In this document: piece after piece, positions 6,713 to 14,634 of the stretch
Position numbering within the stretch: position 1 is the stretch's first letter
How the letters are laid out: every line of letters starts with the position of its first letter
Assembly: GCA_016931535.1 (NCBI GenBank)
Contig: JAFGEP010000075.1
Span: 1-34,406 of the forward strand
Direction of reading: 5' to 3'
Source: Bradymonadales bacterium
GTDB taxonomy: Bacteria > Myxococcota_A > Bradymonadia > JAFGEP01
Length of the DNA: 34,406 bases
Notes under the pieces: model-generated
Databases searched by the model: none
Told to the model about the DNA's origin: nothing
What the model saw: only the letters and a program-made list of their open reading frames with translations
Translations under genes and position numbers: made by a program

Positions 6713-8335
6713 TCATGCTCTTTTCCCCGCCACCGGTGTGGCACCGCGTCGTGGTATCGGGCGCTTGGGGCCGTGCGGTGCACGGATGCGGCCGGCTTCC
6801 GGGTCGGGCGGTTGTTCGCCGGTCGCCGCCAGCCCCAGGCGATCCAGCGCCTCTTTGGGGGAGGCGAAGGGGAGCGGTCTGTCCAGAGCCCCAGACAGCT
6901 TCCAGAAGATCTCCCAGTCCGGCAGGCTGTTGCCCTGGGGGGGGAAAGCCGCCCCGACGGTTTGCACGATGCCGTCACAGTTGATGTAGGTACCGGTCTG
7001 CTCGGCATGGCTGGCGACCGGGAGCAGGATGTGGGCGCGTTCGGCGAAAGGGGTGTTCCAGATCGATTGGACCACCAGCAGCTTGAGCATGGCCAGTGCG
7101 CGCTGCAGCCTTCCGAGCAGCAGCTCGTTGTCGGCGGGGAGGTGGCTGCCCATCAGGTAGAGGGCATCGATCTCTCCGGCCTCCATCCGGTCTGCCAGCT
7201 GCTCGATCTCTCCCACCGGCTGGTCGCCTGCCGCGCGATCCAGGCCGGCATTGTTGGGGTTGCGGTCAGCGTGGATGAGAAAGTCGTCTCCCGTCCCCAA
7301 AGGCTTGCCTCCGCGGTACAGCCGAGCTTCTCCAAGGCAGCTCCGGGCGAACTCGACGGCCGCCAGCAACCCTTCGGTCGAGCTCTGGGGAGAGAGCACC
7401 ATGGCCCAGCGGGCCGGTTGCACCCCGCCGTCCACGGCATGGGCCAGGCGTCTGGCGATGGGTCCCACCGCCTGTGCCCAGTGCTCGAAGCGCTGCCCTT
7501 CCAGCTCGATGTCCAGCAGGCGGTTGGCGTGGATCTCCTCGACGGTGTAGCGCCCCGCATCGCACATCCAGTACTGGTTGACCTGGCGGTGGTAGCGGGG
7601 AAGGTAGCGCTCCGCATGCTGGCGATAATGGTCCAGGTGCACGGCGCAGCAGCGGGCGCAGCCGGTGCAGATGGAGGGGGTGGTCTTCAAGAACCAGACC
7701 CGGCGACGGAAGCGGAAGTGGCGGGTGGTGAGGGCCCCCACCGGACAGAGGTCGGCGGTGCACATGGAGTAGGGATTGTCCAGCTTCCTACCTGGAAAGG
7801 TCCGGATCTCCGAGGTGTCCCCGCGCTGGACCACGGTCAGCTCGCCGGTGCGGGTGATCTCGTCGCAGAAGCGGACGCAGCGGGTGCACAGGATACAGCG
7901 CTCCCCGTCGTAGATCACCTCGGGCCCGATGGAGTGGACCTTGATCTTGGAGACCTTGCCGGTCTTGAGGCGAGAGGGGGCGAAGTCGTGCTGGAGGTAG
8001 TGATCCTGCAGCCAGCATTCGCCGGCCTGGTCGCAGATGGGGCAGTCGATGGGGTGGTTGATCAGGATGAACTCCAATACCCCTCGGCGTGCCTCCAGCA
8101 CCCGCTGGCTGGAGGTGTGGACTACCATCCCCTCCCGGATCGGTGTCCGGCAGGAGGGCTCCAGCTTGGGCATGCCCTCGATCTCGACCAGGCACATCCG
8201 GCAGTTGGCCGGCGCCTGCAGGGCGGGGTGGAAGCAGAAGTAGGGGATGGCGATCCCGATCGACTCCGCTGCGCCCAGGATGGTGGTGCCCTCGGGCGCC
8301 GTCACCGTCTGTCCGTCAATGGTGCAGGTGGGCAT
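6713..8335 (-). CDS. nuoG: NADH-quinone oxidoreductase subunit G, short form
   Basis: 540 residues from the ATG at 8335, with AGGGGA six bases upstream overlapping the nuoD stop; a TTG six bases further upstream is less likely. The iron-sulfur ligands run in the usual order: a [2Fe-2S] set C34, C45, C48, C62; the His-Cys set H94, C98, C101, C107; a [4Fe-4S] set C147, C150, C153, C197; and a set C223, C226, C230, C258 with the spacing of the extra cluster N7. The part after about 265 resembles a shortened molybdopterin-oxidoreductase-like domain. NuoG proteins are often 700-900 residues, so this one is short at the C-terminus, which ends in a Pro/Arg-rich tail. nuoE and nuoF, usually just before nuoG, are absent. 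Confidence 0.93.
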   Translation of the reverse strand: MPTCTIDGQTVTAPEGTTILGAAESIGIAIPYFCFHPALQAPANCRMCLVEIEGMPKLEPSCRTPIREGMVVHTSSQRVLEARRGVLEFILINHPIDCPICDQAGECWLQDHYLQHDFAPSRLKTGKVSKIKVHSIGPEVIYDGERCILCTRCVRFCDEITRTGELTVVQRGDTSEIRTFPGRKLDNPYSMCTADLCPVGALTTRHFRFRRRVWFLKTTPSICTGCARCCAVHLDHYRQHAERYLPRYHRQVNQYWMCDAGRYTVEEIHANRLLDIELEGQRFEHWAQAVGPIARRLAHAVDGGVQPARWAMVLSPQSSTEGLLAAVEFARSCLGEARLYRGGKPLGTGDDFLIHADRNPNNAGLDRAAGDQPVGEIEQLADRMEAGEIDALYLMGSHLPADNELLLGRLQRALAMLKLLVVQSIWNTPFAERAHILLPVASHAEQTGTYINCDGIVQTVGAAFPPQGNSLPDWEIFWKLSGALDRPLPFASPKEALDRLGLAATGEQPPDPEAGRIRAPHGPKRPIPRRGATPVAGKRA

Positions 8336-8345
8336 CGGCAATCCC

Positions 8346-9560
8346 CTAACGGTCCACTTCGCCGGCGATATAGTTGATGCTGTCGAAGGTGGGGATGATG
8401 TCGGCGATCATCCCTCCCTCGATCATGCGGGAGAAGGCGCTCATGAGGTAGAAGGCCGGCGGTCGCACGTGCAGCCGCCAGGGCTGCCCGCTGCCGTCCG
8501 ATACCAGGTAGAACCCCAGCTCTCCATTGGCACCCTCGGTGTAGCCGTAGACCTCGCCCGCCGGGACGTGCACCCCCTCGAACACCACCTTGAAGTGGGC
8601 CATCATCCCCTCGATGGTGTCGTAGACCTGGTTTTTGTCGGGCAGGATGATGCGGTAGTCGTCCACCTTGTAGGGCCCATCCGGTATCTGCGCCAGCGCC
8701 TGGTCGATGATGCGGATCGACTGGAGAATCTCCTCCATCCGGACCAGGTAGCGGTCGTAGTTGTCACCGCGGGTGCCGACCGGGACCTCGAACTCGAGGT
8801 CCCCATAGGCGAAGTAGGGATGGTCCTTGCGGACGTCGTAGTCCACGCCGGTGCTGCGCAGGCAGGGACCGGTGAAGCCATGTGCGATGGCTTTGTCGGC
8901 GCTGATGACTCCGGTGCCCTCCATGCGGTCCAGGAAGATCCGGTTGCGGGTCAACAGCTTGTCGATGTCCCGGTGGATCTTCAACAGGTGCGGGCGGATC
9001 GCTTTCCAGTGGTCGGCGAAGCCGGGGGTGAGGTCGTGGGCCAATCCGCCGATGCGGGCGTACGACGTGGTGAGTCGGGCACCGCTGACCTCCTCGATGA
9101 GGTCCCAGGTCAGCTCGCGACCTTCGACGGCGTAGAGGAAGGGGGTAAAGCCGGCCAGCTCCATCGAGCCGGCCCCGATGGAGGTGAGGTGGTCGCCGAG
9201 GCGGGAGAGCTCTCCCATGATCACCCGGATGTAGTTGCAGCGGGGGGGGACCTGGACTCCCAGTAGCTTTTCCACCGTCATGGCGTAGCCGAAGTTGTTG
9301 AGCAGCGGGGAGACGTAGTTGAGCCGGTCGGTGTAGGGAAAGACCTGGCTGTAGGTGCAGTTCTCCGTTTCCTTCTCGAACCCGCGATGCAAGTAGCCGA
9401 TCTCCGGGTCGCAGTGGAGCACGGTCTCCCCGTCCAGGGTGAGGATCACCCGCACCGTCCCGTGGGTGACCGGATGAGAGGGACCCAGGTTGAGGACCAT
9501 CGGCTCGGTGTACAGCTCCTGTTCCATCTCCCGGTCGAGGAGCTCTTCGAGGGTGGTCAT
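8346..9560 (-). CDS. nuoD: NADH-quinone oxidoreductase subunit D
   Basis: 404 residues. This 49-kDa-type subunit builds the quinone-reduction site together with NuoB. Visible family features are the N-terminal NLGPSHPVTHGTVR, the EIGYLHRGFEK segment, the central MGELSRLGDHL and the C-terminal RPPAFYLMSAFSRMIEGGMIADIIP. The ATG at 9560 overlaps the nuoC stop by four bases (ATGA) and has a GGGGGA ribosome site, so the upstream in-frame extension is not part of the protein. Translational coupling to nuoC is likely. Confidence 0.97.
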   Translation of the reverse strand: MTTLEELLDREMEQELYTEPMVLNLGPSHPVTHGTVRVILTLDGETVLHCDPEIGYLHRGFEKETENCTYSQVFPYTDRLNYVSPLLNNFGYAMTVEKLLGVQVPPRCNYIRVIMGELSRLGDHLTSIGAGSMELAGFTPFLYAVEGRELTWDLIEEVSGARLTTSYARIGGLAHDLTPGFADHWKAIRPHLLKIHRDIDKLLTRNRIFLDRMEGTGVISADKAIAHGFTGPCLRSTGVDYDVRKDHPYFAYGDLEFEVPVGTRGDNYDRYLVRMEEILQSIRIIDQALAQIPDGPYKVDDYRIILPDKNQVYDTIEGMMAHFKVVFEGVHVPAGEVYGYTEGANGELGFYLVSDGSGQPWRLHVRPPAFYLMSAFSRMIEGGMIADIIPTFDSINYIAGEVDR

Positions 9561-10099
9561 GGCTTCCCCCTGGCGGCCGGGTTGCCCCACAGCTCGAACT
9601 CGTCGATGGCGTCCCGCTCGGGGGCGCGAAGCTCGATGCGCGGCTGGCTTTTCCGTTTGGCGTAGTCCTTTCTGAGGGGGTGGCCCTCGAACTCCTCGTA
9701 CAGGATGATCCGCCGCAGGAAGGGATGGCCCACAAACCGCACCCCGAAGAGGTCGAAGACCTCGCGTTCCCCCCACTCGGCGGCCGGCCACACCTCGGCC
9801 ACACTGTCCAGCGCCAGGTCCACCTCCTCCAGGGGTACCTTCAAACGGATCGCGTGGCGGTGGGACAGGCTGTACAGGTGGTAGACCACCTCGAAGCGGG
9901 GCTGGCGCTCCAGGTAGTCCACGCAGGTGACGTCACGGAACAGGTCGAACCGGTTGGCAGGGTCGTCCTTGAGCCAGAGCGCGATCTCCTTCAACCGCCC
10001 TCTCTTGAGCACAGCGGTGTCATCGCCGCAGCTCGAATGGGTGTCTGTCACCTCGCTCGAGAATTTCTCCGCCAGACGCTCCAGCACGGCCTTGCTCAT
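9557..10099 (-). CDS. nuoC: NADH-quinone oxidoreductase subunit C
   Basis: 180 residues, the 30-kDa subunit of the complex I peripheral arm, here separate from NuoD (the two are fused in some bacteria). The diagnostic C-terminal stretch is present: a GEREVFDLFGVRF segment, then GHPFLRRIILYEEFEGHPLRKDY. The first half contains the usual VTCVDYLERQPRFEVVYHLYS strand pattern. The ATG at 10099 has AAGG at a short distance. A gap of 167 bases separates it from nuoB and contains a GC-rich hairpin. Confidence 0.96.
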   Translation of the reverse strand: MSKAVLERLAEKFSSEVTDTHSSCGDDTAVLKRGRLKEIALWLKDDPANRFDLFRDVTCVDYLERQPRFEVVYHLYSLSHRHAIRLKVPLEEVDLALDSVAEVWPAAEWGEREVFDLFGVRFVGHPFLRRIILYEEFEGHPLRKDYAKRKSQPRIELRAPERDAIDEFELWGNPAARGKP

Positions 10100-10157
10100 G
10101 GTGCCTTGTCGCTCCCTGGATTCGCCACCTGTAACGGTTCCCTCCTCCCCGCCCTTC

Positions 10158-10175
10158 GGGGCTTGTCGGAGCCCC
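10158..10175. other. Hairpin in the nuoB-nuoC gap
   Basis: A 6-bp inverted repeat, GGGGCT and AGCCCC, with a six-base loop lies inside the nuo operon. On the operon strand no run of T follows, so it is not a standard terminator. It might adjust transcript levels or stability between nuoB and nuoC. Confidence 0.4.
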
Positions 10176-10266
10176 TTTCGTCCTATTCCCTCGATCGGTA
10201 GCCACCAAGCAGCCAGGCCGGGTGGCGCCTGCCCGTGTCAACGCCATCCGCCGATCCGGTGGGGGA

Positions 10267-10779
10267 TTAGGGTTTCTCCTCCAGCTCCAAAGGGGGGTTC
10301 TGTCGATAGTATTTCTCGAACGGTTCCCCCTCGATCTTCTTCTGTAGCTTCATCAGACCGTCCAGGACCTGCTCGGGCCGAGGAGGGCAACCAGGGATGT
10401 ACACGTCCACCGGGATGATCTTGTCGATCCCCTGCACGGTGGCGTAGTTGTCGTAGAAGCCGCCCGTGGATGCGCATACTCCGAAGGCGATCACCCACTT
10501 GGGGTCGGCCATCTGTTCCCAGACACGGCGCAAGAATGGCGCCAACTTGTGGTTGACCGTCCCTACGACAAACAGCAGGTCCGATTGACGGGGGCTGAAA
10601 CGCGGAATCTCGGCGCCGAAGCGGGCGATGTCGTATCGACCACAGGAGACCGACATGTACTCCATTCCGCAGCAGGCGGTGACGAACGGGTACTGGAACA
10701 GCGAGAACTTCCGCGCCCAGTTGATGGCCGGCTGCAGCTTGCTGGTGACGTAGGCCGGGAGCCTCTGCTCTATCCCCAT
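10267..10779 (-). CDS. nuoB: NADH-quinone oxidoreductase subunit B
   Basis: 170 residues. NuoB carries cluster N2, the last cluster before quinone. Its ligands are visible: the adjacent cysteines in TACCGMEYM, the cysteine in GVCASTGG and the one in IPGCPPRPE. The ATG at 10779 has GGGAGGT five bases upstream and overlaps the end of nuoA by 10 bases, so the two are translated together. The longer upstream frame has no support. The C-terminal tail (PPLELEEKP) is short and acidic. Confidence 0.97.
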   Translation of the reverse strand: MGIEQRLPAYVTSKLQPAINWARKFSLFQYPFVTACCGMEYMSVSCGRYDIARFGAEIPRFSPRQSDLLFVVGTVNHKLAPFLRRVWEQMADPKWVIAFGVCASTGGFYDNYATVQGIDKIIPVDVYIPGCPPRPEQVLDGLMKLQKKIEGEPFEKYYRQNPPLELEEKP

Positions 10780-11126
10780 TCCAGACCTCCCTTGCGCCAC
10801 ACGTAGACCAGCCCCACCAGCAGGATCCCCAGAAAGACGAACATCTCGATCAGCCCCGCCAGCCCCAGCGAACGGAACAGGACCGCCCAGGGGATGACGA
10901 ACACCGCCTCGATGTCGAACAGGATGAACAGGATGGCCACCAGGTAGAACTTGACCGAGAACCGGCTGCGCGCGCTCCCCAACGGCACGCTCCCGCACTC
11001 GAAGATGTCGCGCTTCCAGCGGTTTTCGCCGCGCGGCCCCAGCACATGCGAGAGGTAGACCAGCAAAAAGGCCAGACCACCCCCCGCCACAACCAGCACC
11101 CCGATGGCCAGGTAGTCCCAATCCAT
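10770..11126 (-). CDS. nuoA: NADH-quinone oxidoreductase subunit A
   Basis: 118 residues with three membrane segments, the normal form of this small complex I subunit. The family motif is clear: an FECGSVPLGSA segment, then RFSVKFYLVAILFILFDIEAVF, which includes the conserved acidic loop between the first two helices. It is the first gene of the leftward nuo operon; the operon promoter must lie in the 304 bases shared with divergent lexA. Confidence 0.96.
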   Translation of the reverse strand: MDWDYLAIGVLVVAGGGLAFLLVYLSHVLGPRGENRWKRDIFECGSVPLGSARSRFSVKFYLVAILFILFDIEAVFVIPWAVLFRSLGLAGLIEMFVFLGILLVGLVYVWRKGGLEWG

Positions 11127-11430
11127 CCCGACCTGCTCCGATTCACTGCGCCGTCCGGTCCCTCATCGACCTGCCGCGCCGGCCCGCGCCTCTCCGGTGC
11201 ACCGAGCGGAGCCGATCGCCCGGCTTCCAGCCAGCAGATCGGCATCTTAGCAAGGGTGACCCTCGGTCCACCAGTCGCATCCGATCCTCTACCATCGCCG
11301 CCTCCCACCGTCAACCAGCAGACACCGCAAAACCCCTGTCCTTCCTTGTCGAGAGGGGTTCATCCTCCTTTTCGCAAAACTTGACATTGCACAATTGTTC
11401 ACCCAAACTAATGTTCAGTAGGAGGACCCG
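11127..11430. promoter_or_regulatory. Divergent nuoA-lexA control region
   Basis: This interval must drive nuo leftward and lexA rightward. The lexA side is described separately. On the nuo side a possible -10 TAAGAT lies at 11244-11249 on the minus strand, close to the odd palindrome AGGGTGACCCT (11253-11263), but no good -35 is visible. The nuo promoter call is tentative, and I see no small gene in the rest. Confidence 0.35.
11381..11410 (+). promoter_or_regulatory. lexA promoter with candidate SOS operator
   Basis: A perfect -35 box TTGACA (11381-11386) is followed by an imperfect -10 (AAACTA, 11405-11410). Between them lies TGCACAATTGTTCA (11388-11401), palindromic except for one base pair. 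Its right half contains GTTCA, the core of the myxobacterial LexA box as I remember it. LexA bound here would occlude the promoter, giving the usual autoregulation. Confidence 0.6.
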
Positions 11431-12138
11431 ATGAAAGGCTTGACTCCCAGACAACGCCTGGTTCTCACGGCGATCGCCTCCGCCATGGAGGAGCGGGGAT
11501 ATCCCCCCACCATCCGGGAGATCGGGGATCTCCTGGACATCAAGTCGACCAACGGCGTCAACGACCACCTGCGCGCTCTGGAGCGCAAGGGGTACCTCTA
11601 CCGGGACCGGTCGAAGTCGCGTGCCATCCGGCTGGTCGAGGGGCTTGATCTCCATTCCTTCGAACTGGGCGAGGAGCTACCGGGAGAACAACAGCCGAGT
11701 GAAGAGAACAACCTGGTCGAGCTGCCGCTACTGGGGCGGATCGCCGCCGGCTTCCCCTCTCTGGCCGAGGAGAACCGCGAGGCGACCTTCCAGATCGACG
11801 CCGCCCTGCTCGGGTCGCGGGCCAGGCCGGAGCAGATGTTCCTCCTCAAGGTGCACGGAGACTCCATGATCGGAGACGGCATCATGGATGGCGACCTGGT
11901 CTTCGTGGAGCGCACCCACCAGCCCTCTCCCGGTGAGATCGTCGTGGCACTGGTCGATGGCGAGGCCACCGTCAAGCGGTTCTATCCCCAGGGAGACGCC
12001 ATCCGCCTGGAACCTTCCAACCCCGCCATGAAACCGATCGTGGTCAGCGCCAGGGACGGCCGCAACACCGCCGTCATCGGACGTATCGTGGCGGTCTTTC
12101 GGCGGGTGCCCTCCCGCACCAACGGGGGACCGCGCTGA
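11431..12138 (+). CDS. lexA: LexA, SOS-response repressor
   Basis: 235 residues. LexA represses DNA-damage genes and cleaves itself when RecA filaments form. The N-terminal winged-helix domain (1-70) begins MKGLTPRQRLVLTAI and holds the recognition helix around TIREIGDLLDI. After an acidic linker the peptidase domain shows the cleavage site A106-G107 in GRIAAGF, the nucleophile S145 in HGDSMI and the general base K182 in GEATVKRF. A ribosome site AGGAGG precedes the ATG at a suitable distance. The linker is longer than in E. coli LexA (202 residues), which explains the extra length. The gene is single, divergent from nuoA and convergent with the kinase gene. Confidence 0.97.
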   Translation: MKGLTPRQRLVLTAIASAMEERGYPPTIREIGDLLDIKSTNGVNDHLRALERKGYLYRDRSKSRAIRLVEGLDLHSFELGEELPGEQQPSEENNLVELPLLGRIAAGFPSLAEENREATFQIDAALLGSRARPEQMFLLKVHGDSMIGDGIMDGDLVFVERTHQPSPGEIVVALVDGEATVKRFYPQGDAIRLEPSNPAMKPIVVSARDGRNTAVIGRIVAVFRRVPSRTNGGPR

Positions 12139-12172
12139 CCGGGCCTTCACCGCCGGATCACCCGGGTTCCGC

Positions 12173-13555
12173 TCAGCTTGGTTCGGTTCCCACCGTCTGC
12201 TCGCAGGGGAGCTTCACCCGGAACACGCTCCCTTGGCCCGGCTCCGACTCGAACTCCACCGAGCCGTGGTGCAGCTCGGTGAACCGCTTGACGATGGCCA
12301 GACCGAGCCCCAGCCCTCGTTTTTCGAAGCCGAACTCCCCGCTGGAGTGGTGGGTGCTGCGGAAGGTGCCGAAAAAGGTGGTGAAAATCTGCTCCCGATC
12401 CTCCGACTGGATTCCGACCCCCTGATCGCGCACGGCGAACTCCACCGCCGGAACCCCGCGCAGGTCGGCCTCTCCAATCTCCACCCAGATCGTGCTGCCA
12501 TCCGGGCTGAACTTGATGGCGTTGATGACCAGGTTGATGAGGATATCGTGGAGCAGGCCCTCGTCTGCCTCGAGCTCGAGGGTTTCTGTCTTCTCCTCCA
12601 CCTGGATGGTCTGGTTACGCATCGTCAGGACCGGTTGGAGCTCCCCGATGATCTCATCCAGTATCTCTCGCGCCTCGATCGATTTGTGCAACGGCTTGAA
12701 GGCTGCCGCCTCCCCCAGTAACAGCCTGGCCAGCTTGTCGGCGATCCCCTTGAGGCGCCGGCCGCTCGACTCGATCCCTTCCATGGCGGTCTCGTAGATC
12801 GGGGAATCGTGCTGGATGGTCCCCTTGCGCAGCAGCATGGAGTAGCCGAGGATGACGGCGGCGGGGGTGTTCAGCTCATGGCCCAACAGCTCGATGGCGA
12901 TATTGCGCAGCCGGTCATGGGTTTTTAGCTGCTCGTTGACCTCGGCCAACTCCTGGTTCTGCCGATCCAAAAGGATGTTGCGGGCCTCCAACTCCCGGGT
13001 GAGCCGCTCCTTCTCCGCCTGCATCAGGTAACGTTCCCCGGCCTGAGCCACGATGACCTTCAGCTCGGCCGGTTCGAACGGCTTGTGGATGTAGCGATAG
13101 ACGTGACCCTGGTTGATCGCCTCTACCACCGCATTGACATCCCCCCCGTAACCGGTGAAGAGCATCCGCACGGCCCGGGGGTACCGCAGGCGAACCAGGG
13201 TCAAGAACTCGACGCCGGTCATGTCCGGCATGCGCTGGTCGCTCATGACCAGGGCGATCTCGTTTCGCTCCATGATCCGGAGCGCTTCCTTGGCGCTCAG
13301 GGCCAGGTGCAGCCGATAGTCCTTGCGCAACAGCCGGCGCAGGGAATCGAGCACATCCGGTTCGTCGTCCACGATCAGCAACGGCAAACAAGCCTGCTCG
13401 CGAACGGTGGCCTCATCAGCCTCTGAAATCGGTTCAGCCGATTCGAAACCGCCGAGCTCCGGATTGCCTGCTCCACGAAGTGAGCCATCAGCCGCCGTGA
13501 CCGGATCTTCCCGGACACTCGACATCTTCTGGGTGGAATGAAACCGCTGGGACAT
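12173..13555 (-). CDS. Receiver-histidine kinase hybrid
   Basis: 460 residues, cytoplasmic, without membrane segments. Order: a Ser/Glu-rich N-terminus (1-55); a receiver domain with acidic pocket D63-D64, phosphoacceptor D106 in MSDQRMP and K158 in HKPFEP; a coiled coil (about 178-215); a dimerisation domain with phospho-histidine H226 in LLGHELNTP; and an ATPase domain with N box around N341-N345, DQGVG at 377-381 and GLGLGLA near 414. The receiver comes before the kinase, so an upstream kinase probably controls this one. No partner regulator gene is adjacent, so the target is unknown. The stop lies 34 bases from that of lexA on the other strand. Confidence 0.92.
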   Translation of the reverse strand: MSQRFHSTQKMSSVREDPVTAADGSLRGAGNPELGGFESAEPISEADEATVREQACLPLLIVDDEPDVLDSLRRLLRKDYRLHLALSAKEALRIMERNEIALVMSDQRMPDMTGVEFLTLVRLRYPRAVRMLFTGYGGDVNAVVEAINQGHVYRYIHKPFEPAELKVIVAQAGERYLMQAEKERLTRELEARNILLDRQNQELAEVNEQLKTHDRLRNIAIELLGHELNTPAAVILGYSMLLRKGTIQHDSPIYETAMEGIESSGRRLKGIADKLARLLLGEAAAFKPLHKSIEAREILDEIIGELQPVLTMRNQTIQVEEKTETLELEADEGLLHDILINLVINAIKFSPDGSTIWVEIGEADLRGVPAVEFAVRDQGVGIQSEDREQIFTTFFGTFRSTHHSSGEFGFEKRGLGLGLAIVKRFTELHHGSVEFESEPGQGSVFRVKLPCEQTVGTEPS

Positions 13556-13742
13556 CCTGGTACCTACCGTGATGATCGCACTCGCTCATGACCTTGTCGA
13601 TCTCGCGAGGAGCACCAAGCATACCGGCATACGGACCGGCCGCCAAGACGGGGGTGGCAGCCCTGAACCCACTCGCACCCCCCGATCTGGCCTGGATGTC
13701 GGACCGGACTCGCCCAGTGAGAGGTACCGCCATTCCTGCGGT

Positions 13743-13780
13743 TTGACGGACATCGCTAGCTGGACTAAACTTAGTTTAGT
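13743..13780 (+). promoter_or_regulatory. Toxin-antitoxin promoter with palindromic operator
   Basis: A -35 TTGACG (13743-13748) and a -10 TAAACT (13766-13771) are separated by 17 bases. The -10 lies inside a perfect inverted repeat ACTAAAC-TTA-GTTTAGT (13764-13780). Antitoxins of the Phd family bind such palindromes to repress their own operon, so this is probably the operator. Confidence 0.75.
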
Positions 13781-13797
13781 TCACTTGGAGGCCGGTG

Positions 13798-14067
13798 ATG
13801 CGTTCCATCAATATTCATGAAGCCAAGACGAACCTCTCACGCCTGGTCGACGAGGCGGTGGCTGGTCGAGAGGTGGTCATCGGCAAGGCCGGCAAGCCGC
13901 TGGTCAAGCTGGTACCGGTGGAGGCCCCGTCACGGCGGCGCCTGGGGGTGCTGCGGGGACGCCTGGAAGTACCTGACGACTTTGACGCTCCTCTGTCAGA
14001 AGAGGAACTGGCCCTCTTCGAGGGGGAACCCGAGGTGGCCAAACGATCTATGGGGGAGCGTGGTTGA
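13798..14067 (+). CDS. Phd/YefM-family antitoxin
   Basis: 89 residues. The N-terminal part MRSINIHEAKTNLSRLVDEAVAGREVVIGKAGKPLVKLVP is the standard Phd/YefM DNA-binding and dimerisation fold; the C-terminal half is acidic (PLSEEELALFEGEPE), as expected for the segment that wraps the toxin. GGAGG lies six bases before the ATG at 13798, which I prefer to the GTG three bases earlier. The stop overlaps the toxin start by one base (TGATG), so the two are coupled. The operator palindrome lies just upstream. Confidence 0.92.
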   Translation: MRSINIHEAKTNLSRLVDEAVAGREVVIGKAGKPLVKLVPVEAPSRRRLGVLRGRLEVPDDFDAPLSEEELALFEGEPEVAKRSMGERG

Positions 14068-14456
14068 TGCGGTTACTGCTCGACACCCACATCCTGCTCT
14101 GGTCGCTGGGAGCACCGGAGCGGCTCCCGTCTGCGTTGCGTGAGGCGATCGAGTCACCGGAGAACGAGGTCTTTGTCAGCGCGGCGAGCCTCTGGGAGAT
14201 CGCGATCAAACAGACTTCGGGCCGCGTCGACCTTGTCGTCCAGCCGGACGAGATCCTGGCTGTGCTCCCCGAGGTGGGTTTCCAGGAGCTTCCGGTCAGA
14301 GCTGTGCACGCGGTCGGAGTCGCTCACCTTCCCCCTCTGCACCGAGATCCCTTCGACCGCCTCCTGGTCGCCCAGGCCCTGGCCGAACCGCTGGTCCTGG
14401 TGACCCGCGACCGGATGCTCTCCGGATACCCGGTGCAGCTCTGGATGGTGAACTAG
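14067..14456 (+). CDS. PIN-domain toxin (VapC-like RNase)
   Basis: 129 residues, the usual size for a PIN toxin of the Phd/YefM-PIN type. These are magnesium-dependent RNases that cut specific RNAs when the antitoxin is lost. Acidic residues of the active site are visible: LLLDTHILLW at the N-terminus (D7), E in SLWEIAIK in the first half, and D in HRDPFDRLLVAQA and VTRDRML in the second half. The start overlaps the antitoxin stop. The RNA target cannot be told from sequence. Confidence 0.92.
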   Translation: MRLLLDTHILLWSLGAPERLPSALREAIESPENEVFVSAASLWEIAIKQTSGRVDLVVQPDEILAVLPEVGFQELPVRAVHAVGVAHLPPLHRDPFDRLLVAQALAEPLVLVTRDRMLSGYPVQLWMVN

Positions 14457-14530
14457 CCAGCACTCGATGTTGCTCGTTTTGGGTCGGATCTCTGTTAGGA
14501 TCAAGAAAGCAGCCCCCGGCCCCCATAGGC

Positions 14531-14550
14531 CTTGAAGGCTGACCTTCAAG
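14531..14550 (+). other. Hairpin upstream of prfB
   Basis: A perfect 8-bp inverted repeat, CTTGAAGG and CCTTCAAG with a CTGA loop, lies between the toxin stop and prfB. No T-run follows, so a terminator for the toxin operon is uncertain; it could also be a leader structure for prfB. Confidence 0.4.
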
Positions 14551-14634
14551 ACTGGTATTGGACGGCTGCACACTACGGCGTGCCACCCCTGCGGGCGATC
14601 CGTCCCGATGGCCGCCAGAGGGAGTAAACGAGCC

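Noticed and set aside
6541..7008. N-terminal extension of NuoH
   Set aside because: The extension covers the nuoG end and the gap, has the composition of shadow frames, and NuoH proteins begin at the MSIWIILLK-type helix.
9561..9791. N-terminal extension of NuoD
   Set aside because: The extra residues are Arg/Pro-rich, lie inside nuoC in another frame and match nothing in NuoD; the ATGA overlap with a good ribosome site marks the true start.
12139..12172. Bidirectional terminator between lexA and the kinase gene
   Set aside because: Only a weak CCGGG/CCCGG pairing is present and there is no T-run on either strand.
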